From Billgrantia endophytica (GTDB taxonomy: Bacteria > Pseudomonadota > Gammaproteobacteria > Pseudomonadales > Halomonadaceae): 64,000 nucleotides of DNA. The first letter of the stretch is position 1. Each line of letters starts with the position of its first letter. Positions 38,317 to 46,577 of the stretch are shown here, one piece after another. A program made the translations under genes and the position numbers. The notes under the pieces were generated by a model that saw nothing but the letters and a program-made list of their open reading frames with translations, made no database searches and was not told where the DNA came from. Location: assembly GCF_002879615.1 (NCBI RefSeq), contig NZ_PNRF01000028.1, positions 251,029 to 315,028 on the forward strand, read 5' to 3'.

Positions 38317-38340
38317 TTGCATGGCCAGCGCGTGGGCTAT
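38317..38340 (+). pseudogene. Micro-fragment identical to hipA N-terminal coding sequence
   Basis: A stretch of 24 bases from TTGCATGGCC to GGGCTAT is identical to bases 32381-32404 inside hipA and encodes LHGQRVGY. It has no start or stop and cannot be expressed as a protein. It sits in the spacer after the efflux operon and is probably a scar of a former hipA copy or of recombination. Confidence 0.7.
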
Positions 38341-38439
38341 CTGGAGGTTTGCTCCCGCCACCCTGGGCGGACATGCAATGTTTCGCCGAATGAAAGACAA
38401 TAAGCCGGTTAACAATCGACAGGCATTCCGCGAGGCGAC

Positions 38440-39171
38440 ATGAATCCCACCATCGAACTGCTGAAATCCCACCGCTCGATTCGCAAATTCACCGACCGGA
38501 AGATCGCTCCCGAGCTGCTGCGGGAATTGATTCGCGCCGGCCAGGCTGCCGCGACGTCCAGTCACGTCCAGGCCTACACCGTCATTCATGTGAAGGACCC
38601 GGCCAATCGGGAGATGATCGCCGAGCTGGCGGGCGGCCAGGCCTACGTCGCGACCGCCTCCGATTTCCTGGTGTTCTGCGCCGATATGAAGCGTCCCACC
38701 GAAGCCTCCGAACGTACCGGCGCCAACGTCGTGCGCGGCATGACCGAGCAACTGCTGGTGGCCAGCGTGGATACCGCCCTGATGGCCCAGAACGTTGCCA
38801 TCGCCGCCGAATCCGAGGGGCTCGGCATCTGCTATATCGGCGGCATTCGCAACAACCCCCAGGCCATCAGCGACCTGCTGCGGCTGCCGGAGCACGTCTA
38901 CCCGGTGTTCGGCATGTGCCTCGGCTACCCGGCCCACGAGCCCGACGTCAAACCGCGCCTGCCGGTGGAAGCGATCCTCAAGGAGGACCACTACATCGAC
39001 GACAGCGAACAGGTAGCCGCCTTCGACGAGGCCATGCAGGCCTACTACGGTGAGCGCAAGGGCGGCAACAAGGACTCCAACTGGTCCAGGAACCTGACCC
39101 CGCTGTTCGACAGCAAGCTACGCGCCCATATGCGTGACTTCCTGACCAAGCGTGGCTTCGAGATGAAATAG
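38440..39171 (+). CDS. nfsA: Oxygen-insensitive NADPH nitroreductase (NfsA type)
   Basis: The 243-residue protein matches NfsA: N-terminal LKSHRSIRKFTDRKI with FMN-binding arginine and serine, the TSSHVQAYTVIHV strand, EGLGICYIGGIRNNP, and FGMCLGYPAHEPDVKPRLP. NfsA-type FMN enzymes use NADPH to reduce nitro-compounds and other redox drugs by two electrons. It stands alone on the plus strand. Confidence 0.93.
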   Translation: MNPTIELLKSHRSIRKFTDRKIAPELLRELIRAGQAAATSSHVQAYTVIHVKDPANREMIAELAGGQAYVATASDFLVFCADMKRPTEASERTGANVVRGMTEQLLVASVDTALMAQNVAIAAESEGLGICYIGGIRNNPQAISDLLRLPEHVYPVFGMCLGYPAHEPDVKPRLPVEAILKEDHYIDDSEQVAAFDEAMQAYYGERKGGNKDSNWSRNLTPLFDSKLRAHMRDFLTKRGFEMK

Positions 39172-39204
39172 CGGTTGGCGCCGACGCCCGGCTGGGGATC
39201 GTCG

Positions 39205-40032
39205 CTACCCCACATCGGCCGAGAAGGCCACGTCGCGCTGTGCCTCGAGGGCGTACAGCCGCTCTTCAAGGGCTTGTTTGATGCCCGTATACGCCGAGCT
39301 GCCGAGTGCCAGCCGCAAGGACGGCGTCGCCTCGTCGGCGGCGGCGATCATGGCATCTACCGTTCTGGCGGCATCGCCCTTTATCTCGAAACTGCCGTCT
39401 GCCAAGGCACGTTTGATATCGCCTGCCGGCGTTGCGTCATAGACATCCATCGGTGTGCCTTGCACGAGCCCGGAGGCGAAATCGGTCGCGGTGGGGCCCG
39501 GTTCGACGAGGATGAAGTCGATCCCGAACGGGGCCACTTCCTGTGCCGTCGACTCGACGAAGCCCTCGATGCCCCACTTGGTCGCGTGGTAGAGCGAAAA
39601 GTTGGGATAGGCCTTCTGCCCGCCTTCCGAGGAGACCTGCACAATACGCCCGCCGCCCTGGGCGCGCAGGTGGGGTAGCACCGCGCGGATCAACTGGATC
39701 GAACCGGTGAGATTGGTGGCGATCTGGTGGTCGATCTGTGCGTCGCCGAGCTCTTCGGCGGCGCCGAAGAGGCCATACCCGGCGTTGGATACCACCACGT
39801 CGATTCTTCCCATCTGGGCGAAGGCCTGGCGGGTGACCTCGCGGATCCCCGGCACGTCGGTAAGGTCGAGTGTCAGCACCAGGAGGCGTTCGCCATGTAC
39901 CTCTCGCAGTTCATCGAGCACGCCCTCACGCCGTAGCGTGGCGACCACGCGGTCGCCGCGCGCCAGCAGGCGCTCCGTCATCAGCCGGCCGAGGCCCGTG
40001 GAAGCTCCGGTAATCAACCATGTCTTGCTCAT
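39205..40032 (-). CDS. SDR family oxidoreductase
   Basis: The 275-residue short-chain dehydrogenase has TGASTGLG as its cofactor motif, NAGYG, and the catalytic YHATK. It is divergent from the LysR gene, so the regulator probably controls it; a substrate such as a small aldehyde or quinone would be usual in such pairs. It converges on nfsA. Confidence 0.92.
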   Translation of the reverse strand: MSKTWLITGASTGLGRLMTERLLARGDRVVATLRREGVLDELREVHGERLLVLTLDLTDVPGIREVTRQAFAQMGRIDVVVSNAGYGLFGAAEELGDAQIDHQIATNLTGSIQLIRAVLPHLRAQGGGRIVQVSSEGGQKAYPNFSLYHATKWGIEGFVESTAQEVAPFGIDFILVEPGPTATDFASGLVQGTPMDVYDATPAGDIKRALADGSFEIKGDAARTVDAMIAAADEATPSLRLALGSSAYTGIKQALEERLYALEAQRDVAFSADVG

Positions 40033-40137
40033 CGTTCTGTTCCTTCCTTCGGGTGAATTGACGAATCCATGGTGGCGCTTCCGATTGGAAAGAAGAAGTC
40101 GTCTAATATGGCATGAATAAGTGAGAGGAATTCACCA

Positions 40138-41070
40138 ATGATCAAGCCGACTCTGGCCGACCTGGACGCCTTCGCGGTAGTGGCCGCCGAGCGCAGCTTC
40201 CGGCGCGCGGCCGATCTGATTGGCGTCTCGCGCTCGGCACTGAGCCACCGAATGCGGAACCTGGAAGAACAGCTCGGCGTACGGCTGTTGCACCGCACCA
40301 CCCGCAGCGTTTCCCTCACCGATGCCGGTAACCGATTCCTGGTGCGGATAACGCCTACCCTGAGGGAGTTGAACGCCTCGCTGGACACCCTGGCCGACGA
40401 CCGCGGCGAACCCAGCGGTGTGCTGCGTATCAATGCCAGCAAGGGGGCGGCCCGGCTGCTGCTTGCACATGTCGTCCCCGCTTACCTGCGCCAATATCCG
40501 GCGGTGGAACTCGATCTCGTCTGCGAAGGGCGGCTCGTCGATATCGTCGAGCAAGGGTTCGATGCCGGGGTGCGGCTGGGCGAGGCGGTGCCCCAGGACA
40601 TGATCGCGGTGAAACTGGGTGGCGCCATGCGCTTCCTGGCGGTGGCCTCGCCGGACTACCTGCGCCGCTTTGGTACGCCCGGCGTTCCCGACGATCTTCA
40701 CAAGCACCACTGCGTCCGCCAGCGGCTGCCCAGCGGAAAACGCTACCGCTGGGAATTCGAACGGCGAGGGCAGGAGATCGTCATCGACGTGCCCGGTACG
40801 CTGACGCTCGACGACAACGACCTCATGGCCGAGGCGGCGGCCGACGGCCTCGGTATCGCCTTCGTGCCCGACGTCGTGGCGCGTGACCGGCTCGCATCGG
40901 GCCAGCTCGTTGCCGTGCTGGAAGACTGGAGCCCGCCGTACCCCGGCCTGATGCTCTACTATCCCGGACACCGCCACGTGCCCACGGCGCTGCGTGCCTT
41001 CATCGAGCTGCTGAAGGTGCCAGATGTTCAGGCTGGTATGTGCATGGCTCAGGCCGCCGATAGCCGATAG
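40138..41070 (+). CDS. LysR family transcriptional regulator
   Basis: The 310-residue protein has a winged helix at the N-terminus (SFRRAADLIGVSRSALSHRMRNLEEQLGVRLLHRTTRSVSLTDAG) and a LysR effector-binding domain. The divergent SDR is its likely target. Members of this subgroup (AaeR, DmlR-like) often activate redox or aromatic-acid genes. Confidence 0.94.
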   Translation: MIKPTLADLDAFAVVAAERSFRRAADLIGVSRSALSHRMRNLEEQLGVRLLHRTTRSVSLTDAGNRFLVRITPTLRELNASLDTLADDRGEPSGVLRINASKGAARLLLAHVVPAYLRQYPAVELDLVCEGRLVDIVEQGFDAGVRLGEAVPQDMIAVKLGGAMRFLAVASPDYLRRFGTPGVPDDLHKHHCVRQRLPSGKRYRWEFERRGQEIVIDVPGTLTLDDNDLMAEAAADGLGIAFVPDVVARDRLASGQLVAVLEDWSPPYPGLMLYYPGHRHVPTALRAFIELLKVPDVQAGMCMAQAADSR

Positions 41071-41156
41071 CCGTTAGCCATTTCCGCAATAATGTCCAAG
41101 CTACCGCCTTGGGCTGGGCCTAAGCTATGCCATAGTGGCGCTCAGGGAGGTGTGGC

Positions 41157-41987
41157 ATGGCCAAGCAATCCAGCCGGTTCGACTACTACAAGAGCCGGCA
41201 GATACCCAAACTCACGGTGCTCCAGGCGTCGCTGAGCGACTTCAGCTACGACCGCCACGCCCACGAGGAGTACGCTTTCGGCGTGACCCTCGCCGGGCGT
41301 CAGGACTTCTTCAGCGGCGGTGAGTTTCACCGCAGCCCGCCAGGCAACGTCATCCAGTTCAACCCCGAGCAGGTGCACGACGGCCACCCGGGCGACGACA
41401 CCACGCTGGGCTACGTGATGATCTATGTGCCCTCCGCCCAGCTCGAGGCCTCGTTCGCCGATGCGGTGGGGTGCGAGCGTGCCGCTCGGTTCCACGGCAG
41501 CGAAACCCTGCTGGCCGACCCCGAGCTGCGCCACGCCATCCTCGATCTGGCGCAATGGATGATCCACCGGCAGGGCACGCGCATCGACCAGGAGCACGCA
41601 CTGCATCGCATGGCGACCCGCCTGGTGCAACGCGCCGGCAAGTTCCAGCCCAGCGGCAGGGTGAGCCGCCCCGATAGGCTGCTGCTGCGTGCCAAGGAGT
41701 ACATCCTCGCGCACCTGGAGGCGGATCTCTCGCTGGCCGAGATCAGCCAGGCCGCTCACCTCTCCAAGTACCACTTCCTGCGCTTGTTCCGGCAGCAGTT
41801 CGGTATCACGCCGCACCAGTACGTGCTGAGCTGCCGGGTCAATGCCGCGCGCGGCGCCCTGGAGGCCGGTGTGGCGCCCATCGAAGTAGCCTTCCGCTAC
41901 GGCTTTACCGATCTCAGCCACTTCAATCGCCGCTTCAAGCGCATCTACGGCAAGACGCCCTACCAATACCAGCGCAGCGTGACGTAG
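41157..41987 (+). CDS. AraC family transcriptional regulator
   Basis: The 276-residue protein has an N-terminal cupin-type ligand domain (about 20-150, with HAHEEYAFGVTLAG and a PGNVIQFNPEQVHDGHPG block) and two C-terminal helix-turn-helix motifs (LAEISQAAHLSKYHFLRLFRQQFGITPHQY and FTDLSHFNRRFKRIYGKTPYQY). The LysE-type exporter gene begins 60 bp downstream and is its probable target. Confidence 0.94.
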   Translation: MAKQSSRFDYYKSRQIPKLTVLQASLSDFSYDRHAHEEYAFGVTLAGRQDFFSGGEFHRSPPGNVIQFNPEQVHDGHPGDDTTLGYVMIYVPSAQLEASFADAVGCERAARFHGSETLLADPELRHAILDLAQWMIHRQGTRIDQEHALHRMATRLVQRAGKFQPSGRVSRPDRLLLRAKEYILAHLEADLSLAEISQAAHLSKYHFLRLFRQQFGITPHQYVLSCRVNAARGALEAGVAPIEVAFRYGFTDLSHFNRRFKRIYGKTPYQYQRSVT

Positions 41988-42046
41988 CGACCCGAAATCC
42001 CGGCCGTTCGGCTACCCACAACGCACCATCTATCGGAGAGACTCCC

Positions 42047-42688
42047 ATGGAGATCGTCGCCTATGCCCTGGGCGTCATGTACACGCCTGGGCCCGTGAAC
42101 CTGCTCGGCCTGAACGCCGGCCTCAACGGCCAGGCAAAGACAGCGCTTGGCTTCTTCATCGGTGTGGGGCTGGCCATGCTCACGCTATTCCTGCTGTTCG
42201 GCTGGGCTGGGGCGGCCTGGGTGCGCGGCGACATGCTCGCCGTGGTGGGGGCGGTGGGGTGCGGGTACATCCTCTACCTGGCGATCAAGGTCGCCCGCTC
42301 CACCATCGACCTCGGTGCGGTTCGGCACACGCCGCGCGTGCTGAGCTTCCGCGATGGCCTGATCATGCAGCTCTGCAACCCCAAGGCCATGATCGCGACC
42401 CTGCCGATCGCCACCATCCAATTCCCCGCCGCCGGCATCCACGGCATAAGCCTGCTGCTCTGGTCGCTCGGGCTGGCCGCGCTGGCCTTCGGTGCCCCCG
42501 GCAGTTACGCGCTGATGGGCGCCCTGGTTGGCCAGCGCCTCGCGAATCCCTGGCTGCTGAAGGGCTTCAGCCTCGCCATGGCGGCGCTGCTGGTGTGGGT
42601 CGCGATCACCATCGGCTACGAGCACGTGTGGCTGCCGCTGGCATCAACCGCAACTACACCTGCCACAAGCTGCGGGCTGTGCGTGTAA
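42047..42688 (+). CDS. LysE/RhtB-type amino-acid exporter
   Basis: The 213-residue protein has five or six membrane helices and the LysE start GVMYTPGPVNLLGLNAGLNGQ. Its last 15 residues are of low complexity (TTPATSCGLCV), where homologs usually end. The next gene is a decayed HepT, so the extreme 3' end may have been altered by the same deletion. Exports amino acids such as lysine, threonine or cysteine in its family. Confidence 0.88.
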   Translation: MEIVAYALGVMYTPGPVNLLGLNAGLNGQAKTALGFFIGVGLAMLTLFLLFGWAGAAWVRGDMLAVVGAVGCGYILYLAIKVARSTIDLGAVRHTPRVLSFRDGLIMQLCNPKAMIATLPIATIQFPAAGIHGISLLLWSLGLAALAFGAPGSYALMGALVGQRLANPWLLKGFSLAMAALLVWVAITIGYEHVWLPLASTATTPATSCGLCV

Positions 42689-42702
42689 TGGATAGCTAGG
42701 CT

Positions 42703-43011
42703 TCGCCGAGAAAATCCTGTCTTTATACTGAAGGTTTGGATCAGGAGAGCTTCACCTCCCATAGCCTTACCTACGACGCTACGCTGCGTAATCTTGAGCT
42801 CATCGGTGAAGCGGCAACTCGCATTCCCGATGAGGTTCGTCAGCAGTATCCGGAAATACCCTGGCGGTTGATCGTTGCCACCAGGAATCGCCTGATACAT
42901 GCCTATCTGGGGATTGATGACGATACCGTTTGGAGCATCATTCAGGATAATATTCCCGAGTTGTTGGAACAGTTACTTGTGATCAAAACCCAAAAGTTGG
43001 GCGAGCAATAA
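42703..43011 (+). pseudogene. HepT-like toxin remnant with 5' deletion and frameshift
   Basis: The plus strand encodes LDQESFTSHSLTYDATLRNLELIGEA and RNRLIHAYLGIDDDTVWSII, the core and R-x4-H motif of HepT (DUF86) nucleases, so the catalytic half is visible. Upstream an extra T at about 42723 shifts the frame out of AEKILSYTEG, and the first third of the gene is absent. The MntA partner is not here, so it is inactive. Confidence 0.8.
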
Positions 43012-43062
43012 ACACATCACCCCGTGCTATGGGGCCATTGCTTCATGGTAAGTCGCGCTAGA

Positions 43063-43145
43063 AGTCATCATCCAGAGGGCTCTTCCTGCTTACGGCTGGC
43101 ACGCTTGGGCAGCAATGTCAGCCACTCCAACTGATGCCAACCTAC
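43063..43145 (+). repeat. Decayed copy of the end of the XRE gene at 46128
   Basis: The start CTAGAAGTCATCATCC and following bases match 46128-46200 at about 80 percent identity, in the same orientation. It is the first segment of a deleted duplicate of the 46.1-48.85 kb region. Confidence 0.75.
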
Positions 43146-43235
43146 GAAAGCTTTGCCCAGGCTGCCGCCGAGCTGGAGCCGCACATCTGCTTCGCCAAGC
43201 TCGACATCGAGGCGGAGCCGTACCTGGCGGTCTAG
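43134..43235 (+). pseudogene. Thioredoxin-like fragment
   Basis: The 33-codon reading YESFAQAAAELEPHICFAKLDIEAEPYLAV resembles the region after the active site of thioredoxin 2 (TrxC). The CGPC motif and the rest of the fold are absent. It has no visible promoter. Confidence 0.5.
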
Positions 43236-43279
43236 GCCTTTTCTGATACCGCAGCGGTCAGCGCGTCAACTGGCCCTTG

Positions 43280-43485
43280 GTAATCGCCGCGCCGAGACGA
43301 TATTGGCGCCGGTCGAAAGCGTTGCCTCACCAATGCCGGGAATGCGCAGTGGCAGAGGAACTGTCGCCGGCAGGTCGAGGGCGGCAAGGACAGCCGTGAG
43401 TTCGACGGCCGCCTCGACGGGGCCAACGCCGGTCATGAAAGGGTCGAAACGCTGCTTGCCTTGCCATGGGATACGTCGTTTCAGT
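43280..43485 (+). repeat. Decayed copy of the nucleosidase region at 46.8-47.3 kb
   Basis: Segments here match 46817-46900, 47060-47135 and 47262-47310 of the nucleosidase gene on the same strand, with the pieces between them missing. The order is kept. Most of the gene has been lost, so nothing can be translated. Confidence 0.85.
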
Positions 43486-43519
43486 GTACTGACTTAATGG
43501 GGTGTCCACTGCTTCTGGG

Positions 43520-43659
43520 CAAGGCCGATTCGGGTTTTTCCGCGAAAGGGTAGAGGATGACCGTAGCGGGCGATAACCTGCTGGTTGCACACGGCGTTGC
43601 CACCAAAAGCGGCAGCGCCTCGCAATACCGGAGGTCATCAAGATTAGAGGAGGCGCAGC
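43520..43659 (+). repeat. Decayed copy of the spacer after the DUF1835 gene
   Basis: About 130 bp (from GATTCGGGTTTTTCCGCG to the GFA start) match 48713-48846 closely, including AGCGGCAGCGCCTCG. The DUF1835 coding part of the duplicate is wholly absent apart from its last codons. The GFA gene follows here, while the other copy is followed by a different gene. Confidence 0.85.
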
Positions 43660-44085
43660 ATGGACCGATTCACGGGCGGTTGCCTTTGCGGTGACGTCCG
43701 GATTGTGGCGACGGGGCGCCCCTACCGGGTTGGCCTTTGTCACTGTCTCGACTGCCGCAAGCATCATGGGGCTCTTTTTTACGCTTCCGCGGTATTCCCC
43801 CTGGAGGCGGTGACGATCGATGGCGAAACACGCGACTACGCCGGGCGGTTTTTCTGTCCCCGCTGCGGTTCGTCCGTTTTCGCACTCACCGCAGGCGAAA
43901 TCGAAGTGCATCTGGGAGCCTTGGATGCCCCTGACCAACTGGTGCCAACCTATGAAAGCTGGATCGTCCGTCGCGAGTCCTGGTTACCGCCGTTTCCGTT
44001 CACGAGACGATACGAGCGTGATCGTGACGCTACGGGTCGCGTTGAGGAAAAATGCCCGCACCGGCGCGCACCTCCCGCTCATTGA
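43660..44085 (+). CDS. GFA/CENP-V zinc-binding protein
   Basis: The 141-residue protein has the Gfa zinc signature: CLCG near the start, CHCLDCRK, and CPRCGSSVF. Gfa proteins bind zinc or glutathione; formaldehyde-linked activity has been claimed for one member only. The end past about 130 residues (CPHRRAPPAH) is unlike the family, perhaps shifted. AGGAGG lies just before the ATG. Confidence 0.87.
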   Translation: MDRFTGGCLCGDVRIVATGRPYRVGLCHCLDCRKHHGALFYASAVFPLEAVTIDGETRDYAGRFFCPRCGSSVFALTAGEIEVHLGALDAPDQLVPTYESWIVRRESWLPPFPFTRRYERDRDATGRVEEKCPHRRAPPAH

Positions 44086-44117
44086 AGCCCTGTCGGGAGG
44101 TGCTATCAGTGACAAAG

Positions 44118-44290
44118 TTACATAGCGGGAGATACCTTGGCCGAGGTTTCTCCCTCAAGCTCCTGGAGCAGGTCCCAGTCGTCAGGTGCCGCAACACGCT
44201 CGTATAAGTCGATAGGTGGGAAACGCGAAGGAACGGTCCGGTTGTCGGCGGCAGACGATACTGCCGCAAAATCGACGTTAATTTTTAACG
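44118..44290 (-). pseudogene. RES-domain toxin N-terminal fragment
   Basis: The minus strand encodes PSRFPPIDLYERVAAPDDWDLLQELEG, resembling the opening of RES toxins (NAD-degrading), which usually continues through TNPRLR. The continuation and active arginine-glutamate-serine part are gone. The reading carries on upstream for many codons without a family match. Moderate support only, since it rests on a short recalled motif. Confidence 0.45.
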
Positions 44291-44454
44291 TTCTGTCTGA
44301 ATCAGGTTGACAGGTTCCGATACTGACAAGGGTGCGGTGGCCAGCATTCGCAAGTGGTTGGAAGAGAACGGAGAGACATCGTGATCTTTCTATGTAAATA
44401 AAAGGGATGATTTCTTTCTTTTGGGGTGGCCATCGACAGACTAGTCGACACGAT

Positions 44455-44478
44455 CTATAGTAGTTATAGGTAATACCT
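44455..44478. promoter_or_regulatory. Operator candidate upstream of the RHH/ParE pair
   Basis: CTATA-GTAGT-TATAG (44455-44469) and AGGTAATACCT (44468-44478) are two adjacent short palindromes, 19 bp before the antitoxin start. RHH antitoxins usually bind such sites and repress their own promoter. Confidence 0.45.
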
Positions 44479-44496
44479 TTTGCTACGGAGGTCAGC

Positions 44497-44775
44497 ATGG
44501 CAAAACCAACATCCATCAAACTCGACGACGATCTGAAAGGGCGGGTGCAGCATCTGGCCGACGCCCGTCAGCGCTCGGCACACTGGCTCATGCGTGAGGC
44601 CATTGAGCAGTATGTGGAGCGAGAGGAAAGACGAGAGGCGTTCAGGCAGGACACGCTCAACGCTTGGGAGGATTACCAAGCGACTGGCTTGCATGCGACC
44701 GCTGACGAAGTGGAGCAGTGGCTGGTCAGTTGGGGGAAGGATAATGAGGTGTCGGCCCCAACATGCCACAAGTGA
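44497..44775 (+). CDS. Ribbon-helix-helix antitoxin (RelB/ParD type)
   Basis: The 92-residue protein begins MAKPTSIKLDDDLKGRV, a ribbon-helix-helix strand followed by ARQRSAHWLMREAIEQYV. The rest is acidic with WEDYQATG and a helical tail, the part that would wrap the toxin. GGAGG precedes the ATG at good distance. It overlaps the toxin by 13 bp. Confidence 0.93.
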   Translation: MAKPTSIKLDDDLKGRVQHLADARQRSAHWLMREAIEQYVEREERREAFRQDTLNAWEDYQATGLHATADEVEQWLVSWGKDNEVSAPTCHK

Positions 44776-45053
44776 TCTTTTCCCCGGCAGCAGTCCGGGA
44801 TCTGGAGCGACTGCGTGAGTTCCTACGGACGAAGAATCCAGCAGCAGCCGAGAGAGCCGCTAAGGCGATCATTCAGGGCATCCAAGAGCTTGGAAAATTC
44901 CCACATATCGGCCGCCCGATTGATGACCTACCCGAGGAATACCGGGATTGGCTGATTGATTTTGGTGATAGCGGTTACATCGCACGGTACCGTCTCGATG
45001 GGGACGCTGTGGTGGTACTGGCCATCCGTCACCAGAGAGAAGCCGGCTTCTGA
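44763..45053 (+). CDS. RelE/ParE family toxin
   Basis: The 96-residue protein starts MPQVIFSPAAVRDLERLREFL and has the ParE pattern: IIQGIQELGKFPHIGRP, YIARYRLDGDAVVVLAIRHQREA. It lacks the basic catalytic set of mRNA-cleaving RelE and is closer to ParE-type gyrase inhibitors, by family similarity. It is intact and partnered, unlike most TA genes nearby. Confidence 0.92.
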   Translation: MPQVIFSPAAVRDLERLREFLRTKNPAAAERAAKAIIQGIQELGKFPHIGRPIDDLPEEYRDWLIDFGDSGYIARYRLDGDAVVVLAIRHQREAGF

Positions 45054-45294
45054 CGGGCAAGCAATCGATAGCGTGCCTACTCACCGCCACAGTCTCGCGT
45101 GGCTCCCAAACGGTCTTCAGGAAGCGCCTCAGCGAGGTCCACCTCGATACCCGCCGTCAGGCGCTCGGCCTCGGCAAAGGTCTTGGTCGGGGGCGTGAAG
45201 AGACATGTCTCTATCCTTTGCTTGCCATACCTATGTGGCAGGGTATCCAGTCTTGGCATGGCTGCCAACATGAGATCATCATGTAAAGAAAACC

Positions 45295-45420
45295 AAGGTT
45301 TTCTGTCGTTGGCACCATCCGCAAGCCAAGCTTTGATCAAGGATTGATAGGGCATGTCGCGCTTGTTGGCCTCGATCTTGATCCGGTCGAGTAGCGCTTC
45401 AGGCAGATGGGCCTCGCTTG
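45295..45420 (-). pseudogene. CopG antitoxin C-terminal fragment
   Basis: The minus strand reads LPEALLDRIKIEANKRDMPYQSLIKAWLAD, the last half of a CopG-type antitoxin. Upstream, a stop and unrelated sequence replace the ribbon half. Downstream it continues ANDRKPWFSLHDD without a family match. The same tail occurs at 62644-62707. Confidence 0.8.
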
Positions 45421-45458
45421 ACCCATGAGCCGAATCGGCTGACAGTTCGGCTCATAAG

Positions 45459-45620
45459 GTGCAAGCGCCAGGACTACTACCGGGTGCTCGAAACCAGCCA
45501 GCGTGGCACGACGGATCTCAGCGACTGGCTGGCCTGGTTTCTCGATATCCCGCTGCAGACTTTGGAGGATGCTCTCGCCGACATCGAACGTACCCTGGCC
45601 AAGGGCTGCCTGGAGAAACC
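45459..45620 (+). pseudogene. Fic-family C-terminal fragment
   Basis: RQDYYRVLETSQRGTTDLSDWLAWFLDIPLQTLEDAL is the tail of Fic proteins, where YY-x-x-L-E and D-x-W-L-x-W-F are conserved. The catalytic HPFxxGNGR part is absent. The fragment ends in unrelated sequence. Confidence 0.75.
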
Positions 45621-45677
45621 ACCGGGGGGCGTGCGCTGTACCGCGCTCATCCTTCGACCCCCTCCCGTCCCATGGCC

Positions 45678-46010
45678 TCAGGCATTGCTCGCGTTGCCGA
45701 CCGTCTGGATGACCTCGAACCCTTCGAAGTTCGGCGGGCCGAGGTAGAGCCCCTCGCGCTTGCTCTGGCCGGCATTGGCGTGCGCCTTGCGGAATGCTTC
45801 GGAGTGCGTCCAGGCCTCGAAGTCCTCGCGCGAACGCCAGATGGTGTGGGAAGCGTAGAGCACGTGGTCTTCCTTCTCGGGGCCGCGCAGCATGTGGAAC
45901 TCGACGAAACCGGGCAGGTCCTGCAGATGGGTCTCCCGCTCCAGCCAGATCTGTTCGAACTCGTCCGTTCTCTCGGGGTTGACCCGAAAACGGTTCATGG
46001 CGATGAACAC
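45678..46010 (-). CDS. Antibiotic biosynthesis monooxygenase (ABM) domain protein
   Basis: The 110-residue protein has the ABM/IsdG fold sequence: MFIAMNRFRVNPERTDEFEQIW, LPGFVEFHMLRGPE, HTIWRSREDFEAWTHSEAFRKAH. Such proteins include quinol monooxygenases and heme-degrading IsdG/HmoA. The ASHTIWRSREDF block is like HmoA, so heme degradation is possible. Confidence 0.9.
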   Translation of the reverse strand: MFIAMNRFRVNPERTDEFEQIWLERETHLQDLPGFVEFHMLRGPEKEDHVLYASHTIWRSREDFEAWTHSEAFRKAHANAGQSKREGLYLGPPNFEGFEVIQTVGNASNA

Positions 46011-46127
46011 GGTGCTTGCTCCTTGTGGTCAGGCGGATAAATGGTATCCAGATGACGATGACACCTTCACTGGCGGTGGGCAAGGCGGGGTGTGTCGGGA
46101 CGCTCGCTGCTCGTATAGGCGCGTTGG

Positions 46128-46466
46128 CTAGAAGTCATCGTCGATGGGCCCTTGCTGCTGACGGCGGGCGCGCTTGGGCAGCAACGTCAGCCGTTCCAAC
46201 TGGGTGGAATGCTCGCGCCGCAGGGTGTCGATGCTGTCGGTGAAAAGTGAGACGCCGACCAGCGCCGCCGCTTCGAAGTAGGTGCCGATGGCCACTTTGG
46301 GTGAGCCCTTGGCAACCTGGCGGATCGTGACCACGCCGACGCCAACCCGCTCGGCGAGCTCGTCTCGGGTCCAACCCTTGCGTAGCCGTCCCTCCTCGAT
46401 CAACCCGGCGAACAGGCGCAGCGAGAGGGAGGCTTGGGGACTGAGGGTGACGTGTCTGGTTTTCAT
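46128..46466 (-). CDS. XRE helix-turn-helix protein, orphan HipB/antitoxin-like
   Basis: The 112-residue protein begins MKTRHVTLSPQASLSLRLFAGL and has LRKGWTRDELAERVGVGVVTIRQVAKGSPKVAIGTYFEAAALVG. Its end, RRQQQGPIDDDF, is typical of antitoxins that pair with HipA-type toxins and are followed at once by them. No toxin follows here. A near-perfect inverted repeat lies just upstream. A partial copy of its last codons lies at 43063. Confidence 0.88.
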   Translation of the reverse strand: MKTRHVTLSPQASLSLRLFAGLIEEGRLRKGWTRDELAERVGVGVVTIRQVAKGSPKVAIGTYFEAAALVGVSLFTDSIDTLRREHSTQLERLTLLPKRARRQQQGPIDDDF

Positions 46467-46474
46467 TCCGACAG

Positions 46475-46508
46475 TATAGTATCGGTTTGTGGCGTTATCG
46501 ATACTATA
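46475..46508. promoter_or_regulatory. Inverted repeat, operator candidate of the XRE gene
   Basis: TATAGTATCG and CGATACTATA are perfect 10-base arms around 14 bases, starting 9 bp upstream of the ATG of the XRE gene. The spacing suits a dimeric repressor that binds its own promoter. Confidence 0.75.
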
Positions 46509-46577
46509 ATGCGGCTTCACTCGCCCGGCATCAGGTGTGCCGTTTTCGCCATGCAGCCCCGCCAATTCCACCAGCAG

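Noticed and set aside
43134..43235. Functional small thioredoxin-related gene
   Set aside because: Too short, lacks the active-site CGPC, and lies inside a decayed duplicated region.
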